The notes beneath the pieces were generated by a model, which made no database searches, had not been told where the DNA came from, and saw nothing but the letters and a program-made list of their open reading frames with translations. The translations under genes and the position numbers were made by a program. DNA of 64,000 nt from Streptomyces sp. NBC_00683 (GTDB lineage Bacteria > Actinomycetota > Actinomycetes > Streptomycetales > Streptomycetaceae), in assembly GCF_036226745.1 (NCBI RefSeq), contig NZ_CP109013.1, positions 2,666,001-2,730,000 of the forward strand, read 5' to 3'. The number at the start of each line of letters is the position of its first letter. The first letter of the stretch is position 1. This document shows positions 25,801 through 36,455 of this stretch, piece after piece.

Positions 25801-25903
25801 GGACGGCCCCGGCGAGCAGTCCGGCGAGGACCGTGACGGCGGCGAGCGCGGCGGTCGCCGGTCTCGCTCGGTTGAGTGGGCGGGTGTGCGGTGTGCGTGG
25901 CAT
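22817..25903 (-). CDS. Secreted GH3 beta-glucosidase with CBM11 and Calx-beta domains
   Basis: 1028 aa. Sec signal peptide (about 1-38), a CBM11-like module (about 45-235: LVDRFEGEVPLGN ... AMDAVELYGK), a Calx-beta-like module (about 240-335: GSAESGKDYTPVTGTHTFPAG), then the GH3 N and C domains from about 350 and a helical tail. The nucleophile is D641 in FVISDWQAI; the KHFVGDGGTEFG segment is also typical. The CBM11 suggests binding of mixed-linked or beta-1,4/1,3-glucan. It is the last gene of the beta-glucan operon, 38 bp after GH16, and would trim oligomers outside the cell. The ATG at 25903 was chosen for the signal peptide; open reading continues upstream into the GH16 gene without a plausible start. 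Confidence 0.9.
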   Translation of the reverse strand: MPRTPHTRPLNRARPATAALAAVTVLAGLLAGAVPSAAAAGDEPAPVLVDRFEGEVPLGNPPADSLFTWGGDADDHPALEFKERADAPEGAKVLQGTYDISAWGGLSHEFAVDQPPENWTAHKGIRFWWYGQNTAPLPPGSGKRIHFEIKDGGANGGASELWTTSFTDDWEGWHQVEIPFADFVYRADYQPVGGIDQVLGLDEMWGYALTLPPGAPGAFAMDAVELYGKADPALKSGVVIDSAVHPVKEGGTADIRISVATTGSVPVEEPVTVAYTTQGGSAESGKDYTPVTGTHTFPAGTASGTTHTVSVTTRKDGGAESAETVPLELTVTGAKPPKENPQVVIDAHGLPYQNAKLPVKKRVEDLLSRMSPAEKAGQMTQAERNALRSPGDIAAYDLGSLLSGGGSVPTPNTAAAWAKMVDAYQLRAQATRFQIPLIYGVDAVHGHNNVIGSTIMPHNIGIGAGRDPKLAGKTGAVTASEVRATGIPWDFAPCVCVTRDERWGRSYEAYGEDPALVEAMETVITGMQGHASGKDLARSDKVLASAKHFVGDGGTEFGSSTTGSYPIDQGITKVTREELEAVHLSPFAESVKRGVGTVMPSYSSLDILGDDEGPVKMHANAEMINGVLKDRMGFEGFVISDWQAIDQIPGDYASDVRTSVNAGLDMIMVPTRYQEFTETLQDEVTAGRIGQARIDDAVSRVLTQKFRLGLFEKPYADASNLDKVGSADHRAVAREAAAKSQVLLKNDGAVLPLRPSQKVYVAGSNADDLGNQAGGWTVSWQGASGRTTTGTTILEGIRKNNASATYSKDASAATDGYDVGVVVVGETPYAEGIGDVGNGHDLELTAADQAAVDKVCAAMKCAVLIVSGRPQLIGDKLGDIDALVASWLPGTEGDGVADVLYGKKAFTGQLPVTWPKSESQLPINVGDAAYDPQFPYGWGLTTLKKVPGGGELTLTALAAAAQLAEKAHLGKTPAGRAIVDQARLLVQQKAGGKPTAAVSKPFAEADHLLLTGDLTGAVAKLRTAYRAA

Positions 25904-25941
25904 TGCGGCTCGTCTCTTGTTCGGTCGTTCTCCGGTGTCGG

Positions 25942-27819
25942 CTACTTCTGCTCGACCCGCACCCAGTCGATCTCCGCCTTGATGCCGCCCTGCGCGACAC
26001 GGTCGACGCTGGACTGCGGGAGACCCCAGTAGGGCTGGGTGACCTTGTTCCACCCGGCGGGGTAGGCGCCGCCGAGGGCGAGGTTGAGGATCACGTACTG
26101 GTTGTGGTCGAAGACCCACTTGCCGCGGGTCGACTCCAGCTTCTGGCGGGAGGTCTGCTGGACGACGCGGTCGTCGACGGTGAACGTCATGCCCTCGGGC
26201 GTCCACTCGACGCCGTAGGTGTGCCACTGGTCGGCGCGCCCGCCGTTCGGGAAGGTCTGCTGCTTGCCGATGTTGCCGTCGGCGGAGTAGCCGGGTCCGT
26301 GCAGGGCGGAGCTGGTCCAGTCGCCGTATCCGATGTTCTCCATGATGTCCGTCTCACCGGAGCCCGGCCAGGAGACCGCCGGGTCGTCGACGTCGCTGCC
26401 CAGCATCCAGAAGGCGGGCCAGTAGCCGTCGCCGACCGGGAGCTTCATGCGGGCGCTGACCTTGCCGTAGGTGAAGTCGAACTTGGTGTTCGTGTCGACC
26501 CGGCCCGAGGTGAAGTCGAAGGTGCCGTTGGGCGTGGAGGTGCAGCCCTTGCAGTACTTGGACTCCAGGACCAGGGCGCCGTTCTCGGTGCGGATGTTGT
26601 TCGTCGAGTCGACGTAGGCCTGCGACTCGCCGTTGACCGGGCCCATCTCCGTACCGGTGCGCACCACACGCCACCTGGAGCGGTCCAGGCCCGAGCCGGT
26701 GAAGTCGTCGAAGAAGCGGGTGGTGTACGCGCCGCCCTGGTCCTTGGGCAGGGCCGGGTAGGCGGCAGCGGCGTTGCCGCCGGTGCCCCAGACCTGGAAC
26801 TCGTAGAGGGAGTAGCCGAACTGGGCGGTGGAGGGTGCCGGGTTGTAGAAGGAGCGGCGCTCCTTGCCGAGCATCCGGACGTAGCGGCCGGTCGCCGGGG
26901 AGGCCAGGTTGATCGTGTCGTGGCGCCCGACGGCGTCGCCCGGGGACTTCACGTCGGCGCGCCTGGCGGCGACCTCGGCGGCGGACGGGCGGTGGACGGT
27001 GCGCCAGTTCCTGTTGTCGTCGGAGACCTGGACCTCGTAGTCGACGGCGTAGGCCGCCTCCCAGTACAGGTCGACGCTGCTGATGGTGGAGGTGGCGCCG
27101 AGGTCGACGCCGACCCAGCGGTCCGCGTTCCAGTCGGAGGACCAGCGGGACCGGTCCGCCTTCAGGTCGGCGGGCCAGCCCCCGTCGGTGACGTAGGCGG
27201 GCGAGTTGCCGGCGTGCTGGTAGAGGTTGCCGAACGTGGGGTGGTTCAGGGCGAGGTTGGCGCGGGTCGTCGAGGCGGGGGCCGGCTCGCCTCCGTACAC
27301 CTGGAAGGAGAAGAGGGAGTAGCCCCAGGCGGTGGCCCGCTCCACTCCGCGCATCCGGACGTAGCGGCCGGTGACTTCCTGCGGGTACGTGTGGGCGGTG
27401 ACGGTGCCGCCGGTGCCTTCGGTCTCCGTGTAGAAACTCGTCCAGTCGGTGCCGTCCTTGGAGACCTCCAGGACGTACCGCTTGCCGTACGCGGCCTCCC
27501 ACTCCAGCTTGACCTGGTTGATGCGGATGGTGGAGCCGAGGTCGATACGTATCCAGGCGTCGTCGGCGAAGTTGCTGGACCAGCGGGTGGCGGCGTTTCC
27601 GTCGGCGGCGGCCCCGGGTCCCGATGCGCCGTTCTCACTGCCGGACGCGGTGACCGAGCCGGGGTCCGCGGTGTAGGCGGACGCGGCTCGGTCCGTGTCC
27701 CAGGCAGCGGCGGCGGCCCGGACCGCGGGGTCGGGGGTGGGTGCGGCGAAGGCCATGGGGGTGGCGAGTGCGACCAGGGCGGCGGTGGTGGTGGCGAATA
27801 ACGTCGTACGGGAGGGCAT
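25942..27819 (-). CDS. Secreted GH16 endo-beta-1,3-glucanase with two CBM32-like domains
   Basis: 625 aa. Signal peptide (about 1-30), two F5/8-type-C (CBM32-like) domains (about 55-180, ending WGYSLFSFQVYG; and about 190-345, ending FGYSLYEFQVWG), then a GH16 laminarinase domain. The catalytic pattern is ETDIMEN with nucleophile E489, D491 and acid/base E494. Substrate: beta-1,3- or mixed-linked glucan. The ATG at 27819 has GGAG 9 bases upstream; a TTG five codons earlier is less likely. It lies 21 bp after GH1 and 38 bp before GH3, so it is in the same operon. Confidence 0.93.
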   Translation of the reverse strand: MPSRTTLFATTTAALVALATPMAFAAPTPDPAVRAAAAAWDTDRAASAYTADPGSVTASGSENGASGPGAAADGNAATRWSSNFADDAWIRIDLGSTIRINQVKLEWEAAYGKRYVLEVSKDGTDWTSFYTETEGTGGTVTAHTYPQEVTGRYVRMRGVERATAWGYSLFSFQVYGGEPAPASTTRANLALNHPTFGNLYQHAGNSPAYVTDGGWPADLKADRSRWSSDWNADRWVGVDLGATSTISSVDLYWEAAYAVDYEVQVSDDNRNWRTVHRPSAAEVAARRADVKSPGDAVGRHDTINLASPATGRYVRMLGKERRSFYNPAPSTAQFGYSLYEFQVWGTGGNAAAAYPALPKDQGGAYTTRFFDDFTGSGLDRSRWRVVRTGTEMGPVNGESQAYVDSTNNIRTENGALVLESKYCKGCTSTPNGTFDFTSGRVDTNTKFDFTYGKVSARMKLPVGDGYWPAFWMLGSDVDDPAVSWPGSGETDIMENIGYGDWTSSALHGPGYSADGNIGKQQTFPNGGRADQWHTYGVEWTPEGMTFTVDDRVVQQTSRQKLESTRGKWVFDHNQYVILNLALGGAYPAGWNKVTQPYWGLPQSSVDRVAQGGIKAEIDWVRVEQK

Positions 27820-27840
27820 GTGGGGGTGCTCCAATGCGGG

Positions 27841-29250
<1,410 letters not shown>

Positions 29251-29297
29251 GGGTCTCCGTAAGTCCTTTGTGGGGGTGCGGTAGGGCGTCGGGCGGG

Positions 29298-30293
29298 TCA
29301 GGCCGGCTGGGTGTGCAGCCAGCAGGCGACCTCACGGTCCTGGGCGGCGTCCGGCGCGGCCAGGACCGGGACCTGCTGGGCGCACGGCTCGAAGGCCTTG
29401 CCGCAGCGGGGGTGGAAGGCGCAGCCGGTGGGCATCGCGCTGAGGTGCGGGGGAGCGCCGGGGATGCCGGTGAGCTCGCGCCGGGGGCCGTGCAGCGCGG
29501 GGAAGGAGTGCAGCAGCCCGTCGCTGTAGGGGTGGCGGGGGTCGCGGTAGATCTCGGCCGCGCCGGCCTGTTCCACGATCCGGCCCCCGTACATGATCGC
29601 GATCCGGTCCGAGAACTCGATCAGCAGGGAGATGTCGTGGGTGATGAACACGACGGAGAAGGAGAGCTGTTCCCTCAGCTGGACCAGCCTGCGCAGGATC
29701 TGGCGCTGCATCACGACGTCGAGCGCGGTGGTCGGCTCGTCCATGATGACGATCTCGGGTTCCAGGGCGAGCGCCATCGCGATCATCACGCGCTGGCGCA
29801 TCCCGCCGGAGAGCTGGTGCGGGTAGGCGGCGAGCCGGTCGGTGGAGATGCCGACCAGGGTCAGCAACTCCTCGGCCCGCGCGGTCCGTTCACGGGACCG
29901 CATATCCGGCCGGTGCGCCTTGAGGACGTCGGTGAGCTGGCTGTGGACGGTGTGCACGGGGTTGAGGGAGTTCATCGCCCCCTGGAACACGATCGACAGT
30001 TCCTGCCAGCGGAAGGCGCGCAGCTCGTCCGGGGACAGGGAGAGGATGTCGACGGGCTCGGCGCCCGGCCGGTGGTAGTGGACGTCGCCGCCGGTGATCA
30101 CCCCGGGCGGGGAGAGCAGCCGGGTGACCGCGTAGGCGAGGGTGGACTTCCCGGATCCCGACTCGCCCGCCAGGCCGAGGACCTCGCCGCGGTGCAGGGT
30201 GAGGTCGATGTCGCGCAGCGCCTGCACGCCGCTCGATCCGGTGCCGTAGTCGACGTTCAGTCCGCTGATGGTGAGGATCGGCTCGCCGGTCAT
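29298..30293 (-). CDS. Opp/Dpp-family ABC ATPase (OppD-like), probable glucan-oligosaccharide importer
   Basis: 331 aa. Walker [10 protein letters not shown], signature LSGGMRQRVMIAMAL, Walker B VIMDEPTTALD, and the family-specific C-terminal zinc/Fe-S-like GCAFHPRCGKAFEPC motif. It pairs with the OppF-like ATPase at the other end of the gene set. Its start overlaps the permease stop (ATGA at 30290-30293). By sequence alone it would be annotated as dipeptide/oligopeptide transport; the operon context (GH1, GH16, GH3) argues for sugar uptake. Confidence 0.92.
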   Translation of the reverse strand: MTGEPILTISGLNVDYGTGSSGVQALRDIDLTLHRGEVLGLAGESGSGKSTLAYAVTRLLSPPGVITGGDVHYHRPGAEPVDILSLSPDELRAFRWQELSIVFQGAMNSLNPVHTVHSQLTDVLKAHRPDMRSRERTARAEELLTLVGISTDRLAAYPHQLSGGMRQRVMIAMALALEPEIVIMDEPTTALDVVMQRQILRRLVQLREQLSFSVVFITHDISLLIEFSDRIAIMYGGRIVEQAGAAEIYRDPRHPYSDGLLHSFPALHGPRRELTGIPGAPPHLSAMPTGCAFHPRCGKAFEPCAQQVPVLAAPDAAQDREVACWLHTQPA

Positions 30294-31303
30294 TCGCTCT
30301 GCTCCTTGGTGCGCGTGCCGGTGCGGGCGGCGTGGGTGCCGGTGCGGTCCGTACGGGCCACCGGGGTGAATCCGACCCGCATCTTGACCTTCCGCGAGGC
30401 GCCGGTCGCCGTACGCAGCCGCGGGTTGACGAACTCGTCGATGCCGAAGTTGATCAGGGCGAGGGCGGTGCCCAGGAGGGCGATGCACAGGCCGGCGGGG
30501 ACGAACCACCACCAGGCGCCCTGGGCCAGGGCCTGGTTGGACTGGGCCCAGAAGAGCACGGTGCCCCAGTTCCAGTGGGAGATGTCGGCGACGCCGATGA
30601 AGGCGAGGGTGATCTCCGAGAGGATGGCGAAGATGACGGTGCCGACGAAGCCGGACGCGATGACGGCGGTCAGGTTGGGCATGATCTCGAAGAGGATGAT
30701 CCGCCAGGTCGACTCGCCCGTGGCGCGGGCCGCCTCCACGTAGTCGCGCCGTCTGAGCGACAGGGTCTGCGCCCGCAGGATCCGCGAGCCCCAGGCCCAC
30801 GAGGTGAGGGCGATCACGGAGGCGATGAGCAGGTCCCCGGTGTCGGGGACGAAGCTCGCGATGATGATGATCAGCGGCAGTCCGGGGATGACCAGGAAGA
30901 TGTTGGAGAGCATCGAGAGGATCTCGTCGGCGGCCCCGCCGAGGAATCCGGCGCTGACCCCGATCAGTACGGACAGGGCGGTCGCGAGGATGCCGGCGAT
31001 GAAGCCGACGACGAGGACGCCCCGGGTGCCGACGAGGATCTGCGAGAGGACGTCCTGCCCGGTCTGGGTGGTGCCGAACCAGTGGGCGGCGGACGGCGCC
31101 TGCAGGAGTTCGTCGCTCATCATGTCGGGGTCGTACGGGGCGAGCCAGGGCCCCGCGACGGCGAGGATCACGAAGAAGCCGAGGATCAGCAGCCCGGTGC
31201 GGGCCTTCCCGCCGCGCAGGAAGCGGAACCTGGCCCTGCTGGTGGGTGCGGCCGGGGCGGGCACCCCTTCGAGCACGGCGGTGTCGGTGGCGGTGACGGC
31301 CAT
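30290..31303 (-). CDS. Opp/Dpp-family ABC permease (OppC-like)
   Basis: 337 aa with six predicted transmembrane helices and the inner-membrane binding-protein-dependent transport loop (REFIGARATGES-like segment seen as DYVEAARATGESTWRI). An N-terminal cytoplasmic extension and YDPDMMSDELLQAPSAAHWFGTTQTGQDVLSQ are characteristic of the DppC/OppC type. Two bases separate it from the OppB-like gene and it overlaps the OppD-like gene. Together they form the membrane channel for the proposed beta-glucan oligosaccharide importer. Confidence 0.92.
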   Translation of the reverse strand: MAVTATDTAVLEGVPAPAAPTSRARFRFLRGGKARTGLLILGFFVILAVAGPWLAPYDPDMMSDELLQAPSAAHWFGTTQTGQDVLSQILVGTRGVLVVGFIAGILATALSVLIGVSAGFLGGAADEILSMLSNIFLVIPGLPLIIIIASFVPDTGDLLIASVIALTSWAWGSRILRAQTLSLRRRDYVEAARATGESTWRIILFEIMPNLTAVIASGFVGTVIFAILSEITLAFIGVADISHWNWGTVLFWAQSNQALAQGAWWWFVPAGLCIALLGTALALINFGIDEFVNPRLRTATGASRKVKMRVGFTPVARTDRTGTHAARTGTRTKEQSE

Positions 31304-31305
31304 CG

Positions 31306-32286
31306 TCAGGCCTCCTTACGGGTGCGCGGGTCGAGGAGGGCGTAGATCATGTCGGCCAGCAGGTTCGCGGCGAGCACCGAGAGCGTGATGATCAGGAAGA
31401 CGCCCTGCATCAGCGGGTAGTCCTTGGCCCCGACGGCCAGGAAGAGCTGGTAGCCGATTCCGGGATAGGAGAAGACCATCTCGACCAGCAGCGTGCCGCC
31501 GACGATGAAGCCCAGGGAGAGGGCGAAGCCCGAGATGTTGGGCAGGATCGCGTTGCGGGCGGCGTAGCCGAACATCACGCGCCGCTCGGAGAGCCCCTTG
31601 GCCTGCGCCACCATGACGTAGTCCTCGGAGGAGACGGTGACCATCATGTTGCGCATGCCGAGGATCCAGCCGGCGATGGCGCTCAGCACGATCGTCACGC
31701 CGGGCAGCACCGCGTGGTAGAGCGCGCTGGAGATGAACGGCCAGTCGAAGGCCGGGACAAGGGAACTGTCGTACCCTCCGGCGGCCGGGAAGAGCGGCCA
31801 CTTCACGGCGAACAGGGCGATGGCGATGAGGCCGAGCCAGAAGTACGGGATGGCGGAGATGAAGGTGGTGACGGGCAGCAGACCGTCGAGCCAGGAGCCG
31901 CGCCGCCAGCCGCTGTAGACGCCGATCCCGGTGCCGAGGAGGAAGCTGATCATCGTGGTGACGCCGACGAGCGCGAGCGTCCACGGCAGTGACTGGGAGA
32001 TCACCTCGCCGACCGGCGTCGGGAAGAAGGTGAACGACAGGCCGAGGTCGCCGTCCAGGAGGTGCGACCAGTAGTCGGTGTACTGCTCCCAGATGGACTG
32101 GTTGTCGTCGAGGCCGAACAGTGCCTTCAGGGAGGCGATGGCACTCGTGTCGAGCTGGCCCTGGTAGCGGCTGATCAGCGCTTCGACGGGGTCACCCGGC
32201 ATCAGGCGCGGGATCAGGAAGTTGATGGTGATGGCGGCCCACGCGGTGACGGCGTAGAAGGCGAGCCTCTGCAGCATGTACTTCAC
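31306..32286 (-). CDS. Opp/Dpp-family ABC permease (OppB-like)
   Basis: 326 aa, six predicted transmembrane helices, starting with [29 protein letters not shown], the N-terminal signature of OppB/DppB permeases, and containing the EAA-type loop near [20 protein letters not shown] at 32286 overlaps the stop of the upstream ATPase (GTGA), giving translational coupling. In-frame codons further upstream lie inside the previous gene and were rejected. Confidence 0.92.
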   Translation of the reverse strand: MKYMLQRLAFYAVTAWAAITINFLIPRLMPGDPVEALISRYQGQLDTSAIASLKALFGLDDNQSIWEQYTDYWSHLLDGDLGLSFTFFPTPVGEVISQSLPWTLALVGVTTMISFLLGTGIGVYSGWRRGSWLDGLLPVTTFISAIPYFWLGLIAIALFAVKWPLFPAAGGYDSSLVPAFDWPFISSALYHAVLPGVTIVLSAIAGWILGMRNMMVTVSSEDYVMVAQAKGLSERRVMFGYAARNAILPNISGFALSLGFIVGGTLLVEMVFSYPGIGYQLFLAVGAKDYPLMQGVFLIITLSVLAANLLADMIYALLDPRTRKEA

Positions 32287-33338
32287 TTGCCGGCCCCCTG
32301 TGCGGTCGTTCCGTCGTACAGCCAGCAGGCGGCCCACTGGCCGTCCGCCAGGTCGAAGCGCGGCGGCAGCTCGGTGCGGCAGCGTTCCATGGCCTTGGGG
32401 CAGCGGGGGTGGAAGCGGCAGCCGTCCGGCGGGGCGATCAACGAGGGCGGCTCGCCGCTTCCGGTCTCTTCCTGCGCCTGCTCGTCGGCCACCCGGTCGG
32501 GGTCCGGCGCCGAGGCGATCAGCAGCTGCGTGTAGGGGTGCGCGGGGCGCTGGGTCACGGTCTCGCTGTCGCCGCCCTCGACGATCCGGCCCGCGTACAT
32601 CACCAGCGTCGTGTCCGCGAAGTAGCGGGCGGAGGCGATGTCGTGGGTGATGTAGAGGATCGCGAGGTGCATGCGCTCCTTGAGGTCGCGCAGCAGGTTG
32701 AGGACGCCCAGCCGGATCGACACGTCGAGCATCGACACCGGCTCGTCGGCCAGCAGGACCTGAGGGTCGGCGCCGAGCGCGCGCGCGATCGCGACGCGCT
32801 GGCGCTGCCCTCCCGACAGCTCGTGCGGGAACTTCTCCAGGAACTGCTGCGGAGGGGTCAGCTGGACCCTCTCCAGCAGGGCGGCCAGGTTCTTCTCCAG
32901 GTCCACCTCCCCGTTCCCCGCCCGGCCGTGGATCTTCAGCGCCCGGGTGAGGTGGTAGCGCACGGTGTGCACGGGGTTCAGGGAGGCGAACGGGTCCTGG
33001 AATATCAGCTGGACCTGTTTGACGTAACTGCGGAAGGACCGGCCACGTCCCGCTTTCACGGCCTTGCCGCCCATGTGTATCTCGCCCTCGGTGAGCGGAT
33101 ACAGCTGAGCGAGCAGCCGTGCGACGGTGGACTTCCCGGAGCCGGACTCCCCCACCAGGGCCGTCACGGTGCCGCGCCGGAGCTTCAGCGAGACGTCGTC
33201 GACGGCGTGGACGGTGCGGCGTCTGCGGGCGAGGATGTCGCCGCCCGTACGCCGCACGGGGAAGTGCTTGGTGACTCCGCGTGCTTCGAGGACCACATCG
33301 GTCTCGGTGTGCACGTCGTGGGACTGTTCGGTGCTCAT
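32283..33338 (-). CDS. Opp/Dpp-family ABC ATPase (OppF-like)
   Basis: 351 aa. Walker [10 protein letters not shown], signature [15 protein letters not shown], Walker [13 protein letters not shown]-loop YITHD, and the C-terminal [14 protein letters not shown] motif. It follows the lipoprotein gene by 19 bp and overlaps the permease gene. It is the second nucleotide-binding subunit of the importer. Confidence 0.92.
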   Translation of the reverse strand: MSTEQSHDVHTETDVVLEARGVTKHFPVRRTGGDILARRRRTVHAVDDVSLKLRRGTVTALVGESGSGKSTVARLLAQLYPLTEGEIHMGGKAVKAGRGRSFRSYVKQVQLIFQDPFASLNPVHTVRYHLTRALKIHGRAGNGEVDLEKNLAALLERVQLTPPQQFLEKFPHELSGGQRQRVAIARALGADPQVLLADEPVSMLDVSIRLGVLNLLRDLKERMHLAILYITHDIASARYFADTTLVMYAGRIVEGGDSETVTQRPAHPYTQLLIASAPDPDRVADEQAQEETGSGEPPSLIAPPDGCRFHPRCPKAMERCRTELPPRFDLADGQWAACWLYDGTTAQGAGK

Positions 33339-33357
33339 GGCCGGTTCTTCCCCGTAC

Positions 33358-35037
33358 TTACTTGGCGGGCGTCAGGTTCAGCACGATCTCCAGCGCGGTC
33401 GGCTGGGTGTGCTGCGGCGGCGCGTAGGGAGAGGCTTCGGTGGGCCAGCCCACCCAGTTCTTGGTGGAGTACTCGGCACCGATGGGGGCCGCGGCCGTCG
33501 GGATGACCGGCGCCTCCTCGACCATGATCTTCTGAATGACGTTCAGGGCCTTGGTGCGGGTGGCGTCGTCCGTGGCGTTGGCGTACTCCTTGAGCGCGGC
33601 GGTGGCCTCGGGGCTCTTGAAGCGGCCGAAGTTGCCGAGCTGGGAGCTCTTGCCGATGGGCTGGAGGATCGCGCCGTCCATGATGTTCTGGTACAGGTCG
33701 TACGGGGTGGCGCCGCTGTTGGTCCAGTGCAGGGTGGCGTCGAAGTTCCCGGTGGCGACGTCGTTGCCCCAGGCCTCGGCGGTCTGCGTCTTGACCTTGG
33801 CCTCGATGCCGAGTTCCTTGATGCTGTCCTTGATGATCGACAGCCCGGTGATGTAGTCGTTCCAGCCGGCCGGGTCGGTGAAGGTCAGCTTCACGGGCTT
33901 GCCGCTCGGGTCCTTCAGGACTCCGCCGCTGAGCTTGAATCCCGCCTCGTCGAGGATCTTCTTGGCCCCGGCGACATCGGGCTTGGTGGTGGCGTCCTTG
34001 TACTCGGGCGCGAGGAACGACTCACCCGCGGGCAGCGGGATGCCGGTCGGGTTGGTGATCTCCGGGTAGAGCGTCGCCTGGGCCTGGACGTGGATCGCCC
34101 TGCGGTCGACGACCATGGCCATCGCCTTGCGGAGCGCCGGGTTGTCGAACGGCTTGCGGGCGGTGTTGAACCACAGGCCGTGGATGCCGAGCCCGGAGGG
34201 GAACCACAGCTTGTGGTTCTTGGGGTCCTTGGCCACGTACAGCTGCTTGTAGTTCGGCATGAAGACGAACGACCACTCGACCTTGCCGCCCGCGAGCGCC
34301 GTGGTCGCCGCGCTGTTGTCGTTGTACGCGGTGTAGCGCAGCTCCTTGACCTTCGTCTTGCCCTTCCAGTAGGTGGGCGTGGCGGTCAGGGTGGTGGTCT
34401 GCGGGGTGAACGTCTTGAGCTTGTACGGGCCCGAGCCGACCGGGGTGCGGTTGGGCCAGGTCTCCGGGTTCTCGACCTTCTCCCAGATGTGCTTGGGCAC
34501 GATGAACGTCTGGATGATCTTGTTCTGGTTGACGAACTGGGATTCCTTGAAGGTCAGGACGACCTTCTTGCCCTCGACGGCCACCCCGTCGAAGGGGATG
34601 CCGTTGCCGTTCAGCGCCGGGTGCTTCTTCAGCAGCTCGAAGGTGTACGCGACGTCCGCGGAGGTCAGCGGCTTGCCGTCGGCCCACTTGGCCTTGTCGT
34701 CGAGGGTGAAGGTGACCTTGGTGAAGTTGGACTCCCACGTCCAGTCCGTCGCCAGCCAGGGGTCGGCCTTGTCGGTGGGGCGGATCTGGTTCGTCATCGT
34801 CAGCGGCTCGTAGATCATGTAGCGGTAGCCGAGCACGGCGCCCGCCGACGTCGACAGGAACGGGTTGCTGTTGTTCGTCTGCGGCCCGTCCGGCTTGCCG
34901 ATGGTCAGTACGCCGGAGGCACCGGCGCCGCCCCCTTTGTTGGCGCCCGAGTTGGCGGACGAGCAACCGGTGGCGAGTGCGACCACGGCGGTGGCGACGG
35001 CGACCGCTCTGAGCGTGGTGTGACGGCGTGCGGACAT
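33358..35037 (-). CDS. Family 5 solute-binding lipoprotein, probable beta-glucan oligosaccharide receptor
   Basis: 559 aa. A lipoprotein signal with lipobox LATGC (about residues 21-25) is followed by a Gly/Ser/Asn-rich tether and an SBP_bac_5 fold ([36 protein letters not shown]). This family is best known for peptides, but archaeal and Thermotoga members bind cellobiose or laminaribiose in operons with glucosidases. The downstream GH1, GH16 and GH3 genes make sugar binding the better guess. It heads the operon and is preceded by a terminator after lacI, so it has its own promoter within 35038-35149. Confidence 0.88.
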   Translation of the reverse strand: MSARRHTTLRAVAVATAVVALATGCSSANSGANKGGGAGASGVLTIGKPDGPQTNNSNPFLSTSAGAVLGYRYMIYEPLTMTNQIRPTDKADPWLATDWTWESNFTKVTFTLDDKAKWADGKPLTSADVAYTFELLKKHPALNGNGIPFDGVAVEGKKVVLTFKESQFVNQNKIIQTFIVPKHIWEKVENPETWPNRTPVGSGPYKLKTFTPQTTTLTATPTYWKGKTKVKELRYTAYNDNSAATTALAGGKVEWSFVFMPNYKQLYVAKDPKNHKLWFPSGLGIHGLWFNTARKPFDNPALRKAMAMVVDRRAIHVQAQATLYPEITNPTGIPLPAGESFLAPEYKDATTKPDVAGAKKILDEAGFKLSGGVLKDPSGKPVKLTFTDPAGWNDYITGLSIIKDSIKELGIEAKVKTQTAEAWGNDVATGNFDATLHWTNSGATPYDLYQNIMDGAILQPIGKSSQLGNFGRFKSPEATAALKEYANATDDATRTKALNVIQKIMVEEAPVIPTAAAPIGAEYSTKNWVGWPTEASPYAPPQHTQPTALEIVLNLTPAK

Positions 35038-35149
35038 GGCGACTCCAGGAAGGACTGCGGGTCTGGGAGATCCGGGATACGGGCAGCGCTCGGCGCGCCG
35101 GTTACGGGCGGTGCGACTTACGGGTGATGCGTCGTGGAGGACTTCAGGA

Positions 35150-35179
35150 ACGGACGGGGCCCGTCGGGGCCCTGTCCGT
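35150..35179 (-). terminator. Terminator after lacI-type gene
   Basis: ACGGACGGGGCCC (35150-35162) pairs with GGGCCCTGTCCGT (35167-35179) with one mismatch. It overlaps the stop codon and separates the regulator from the transporter operon. Confidence 0.65.
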
Positions 35180-36153
35180 CACGGCGCCGATTGGCGCACG
35201 ACCAGTTCGGTGGGCAGCACGACCGGTCCGTCCGGTACGGCGGTGCCGCCGAGGTGGGAGAGCAGCAGCCGCGCCGCCGTTTCGCCCATCTGCCGGGTGG
35301 GCTGGTGCACGGTGGTGAGAGGCGGTTCGGTGTGTTCGGCCATCGGGATGTCGTCGAAGCCGACCACGGCGATGTCGTCCGGCACGCGGCGTCCCGCGGC
35401 CCGCAGGGCCCGCAGGACGCCTGCCGCACTGATGTCGTTGTGGGCGAAGACCGAGTCGAACTCCGTGCCGGAGGCGAGGAGTTGTTCCACCGCCAGCCGG
35501 CCGCAGCGTTCGGTGAAGTCTCCGCTCACGACCAGGTCGGTGGGCAGGACCGACCGGAACCCCGCAAGCCGGTCGCGTACGCAGCCGAAGTGCTCGGGTC
35601 CGGTGAGGACCAGGGGCCTGGTGCGTCCGGCTGCCTGCAGATGGCGGGCGGCGGACGCGCCTCCCTCGTGGTTGGTGGTCACGACGGAGGGGAATTCGGG
35701 GTGGTGGCCGCGATCGTCGATGAGCACGATCGGCAGGCCGGACCGGTGCAGTTCGGTGAGGTGGGCCAGGGTGTTCTCCGGTTCGACGACGACGAGTCCG
35801 TCGAAGGCGCGCGCCGACACCTGGCTGGTGAAGCGCTCCACGGACTCGGCACCCCGGTTGCAGGTGAAGAGCAGCAGTCCGTAGTCGGCGGCCTCAACGG
35901 TGTCGACGACGCCCTGGAGCACTTCGCCCATCCACGGCCAGGTCAGCGAGGGCACCAGCATCCCGACCGTGCGGCTGCTGCCGCGGGCCAGTCCGACGGC
36001 GCCGGAGCTGGGCACATAACCGAGGTTGGCGATCACTTCACGAACGCGGGCCGCCGTTGAACCGTCGACCTCGCCCTTGGTGTTGATGACCCGGGACACG
36101 GTCGTCTTGCTGACGCCGGCCTCACGGGCGACATCGGCGATGGTGACACGCAA
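35179..36153 (-). CDS. LacI-family regulator of the beta-glucan locus
   Basis: 324 aa. The LacI helix-turn-helix VTIADVAREAGVSKTTVSRVINTKG is at the very N-terminus, followed by a periplasmic-binding-like sensor domain (VGMLVPSLTWPWMGEVLQGV; VFAHNDISAAGVLRAL; IAVVGFDDIPMAEHTEPPLTTVHQP). TTG at 36153 was chosen: GGAGG lies 5 bases upstream and the HTH then starts at residue 3; upstream in-frame codons would add a non-homologous tail. It lies between the transporter operon and the divergent GH30 gene and very likely represses both until a beta-glucan oligosaccharide binds. Confidence 0.9.
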   Translation of the reverse strand: MRVTIADVAREAGVSKTTVSRVINTKGEVDGSTAARVREVIANLGYVPSSGAVGLARGSSRTVGMLVPSLTWPWMGEVLQGVVDTVEAADYGLLLFTCNRGAESVERFTSQVSARAFDGLVVVEPENTLAHLTELHRSGLPIVLIDDRGHHPEFPSVVTTNHEGGASAARHLQAAGRTRPLVLTGPEHFGCVRDRLAGFRSVLPTDLVVSGDFTERCGRLAVEQLLASGTEFDSVFAHNDISAAGVLRALRAAGRRVPDDIAVVGFDDIPMAEHTEPPLTTVHQPTRQMGETAARLLLSHLGGTAVPDGPVVLPTELVVRQSAP

Positions 36154-36455
36154 CGGGGCCTCCAGGGACAAGGCAGGACAGGGCAGGGCAAGCGGTGGAC
36201 CACGACTTCGGTACCGGTTCCGCAACCGGTACCGGAACCGGTACCGGCGTTGCGGCTGGAGTTAACCCCGCTGGAACAGGGCCGTCAATACTTCACACCG
36301 AGATTGGTCCGTACCCATCGTCGAAGCAGGTCCGAGAGCCCATTCGTTCACTTCTTGAATGCGCCTACCTCTTGACGCGGACACGTAAGAGCAGTTCACT
36401 CACGCCTCGATCGACGGCACTTCCCCCACGCCCCTGCCGAGAAAGGCAGCAGCCC
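36154..36455. promoter_or_regulatory. Divergent control region lacI / GH30
   Basis: About 300 bp with no gene. It holds the overlapping GGTACC palindromes (36210-36245) near the lacI end. I could not settle on a GH30 promoter; TTGACG at about 36372 is a weak candidate. Confidence 0.45.
36210..36245. promoter_or_regulatory. Overlapping palindromes, candidate LacI-family operator
   Basis: GGTACCGGTT-CCGC-AACCGGTACC (36210-36233) and GGTACCGG-AA-CCGGTACC (36228-36245) share their middle arm. Three GGTACCGG units result. The position 57 bp upstream of the lacI start fits an autoregulatory site shared with GH30. Confidence 0.5.

Noticed and set aside
22811..26032. 1073-codon open frame on the plus strand
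   Set aside because: It lies fully opposite the GH3 gene; Arg/Gly/Asp/Val-rich composition with no domain is the usual shadow of a GC-rich gene.
30294..30800. N-terminal extension of the OppD-like ATPase
   Set aside because: The frame stays open into the permease gene, but the ATG at 30293 overlaps the permease stop in the usual coupled manner and fits family length.
29298..35037. Peptide transporter function for the Opp-type genes
   Set aside because: Family naming only; operon content is entirely beta-glucan enzymes. Kept as an alternative, not as the call.
35083..35100. AGCGCTC core upstream of the binding-protein gene as a CebR site
   Set aside because: Only about 9 of 14 positions match and the arms are not symmetric.
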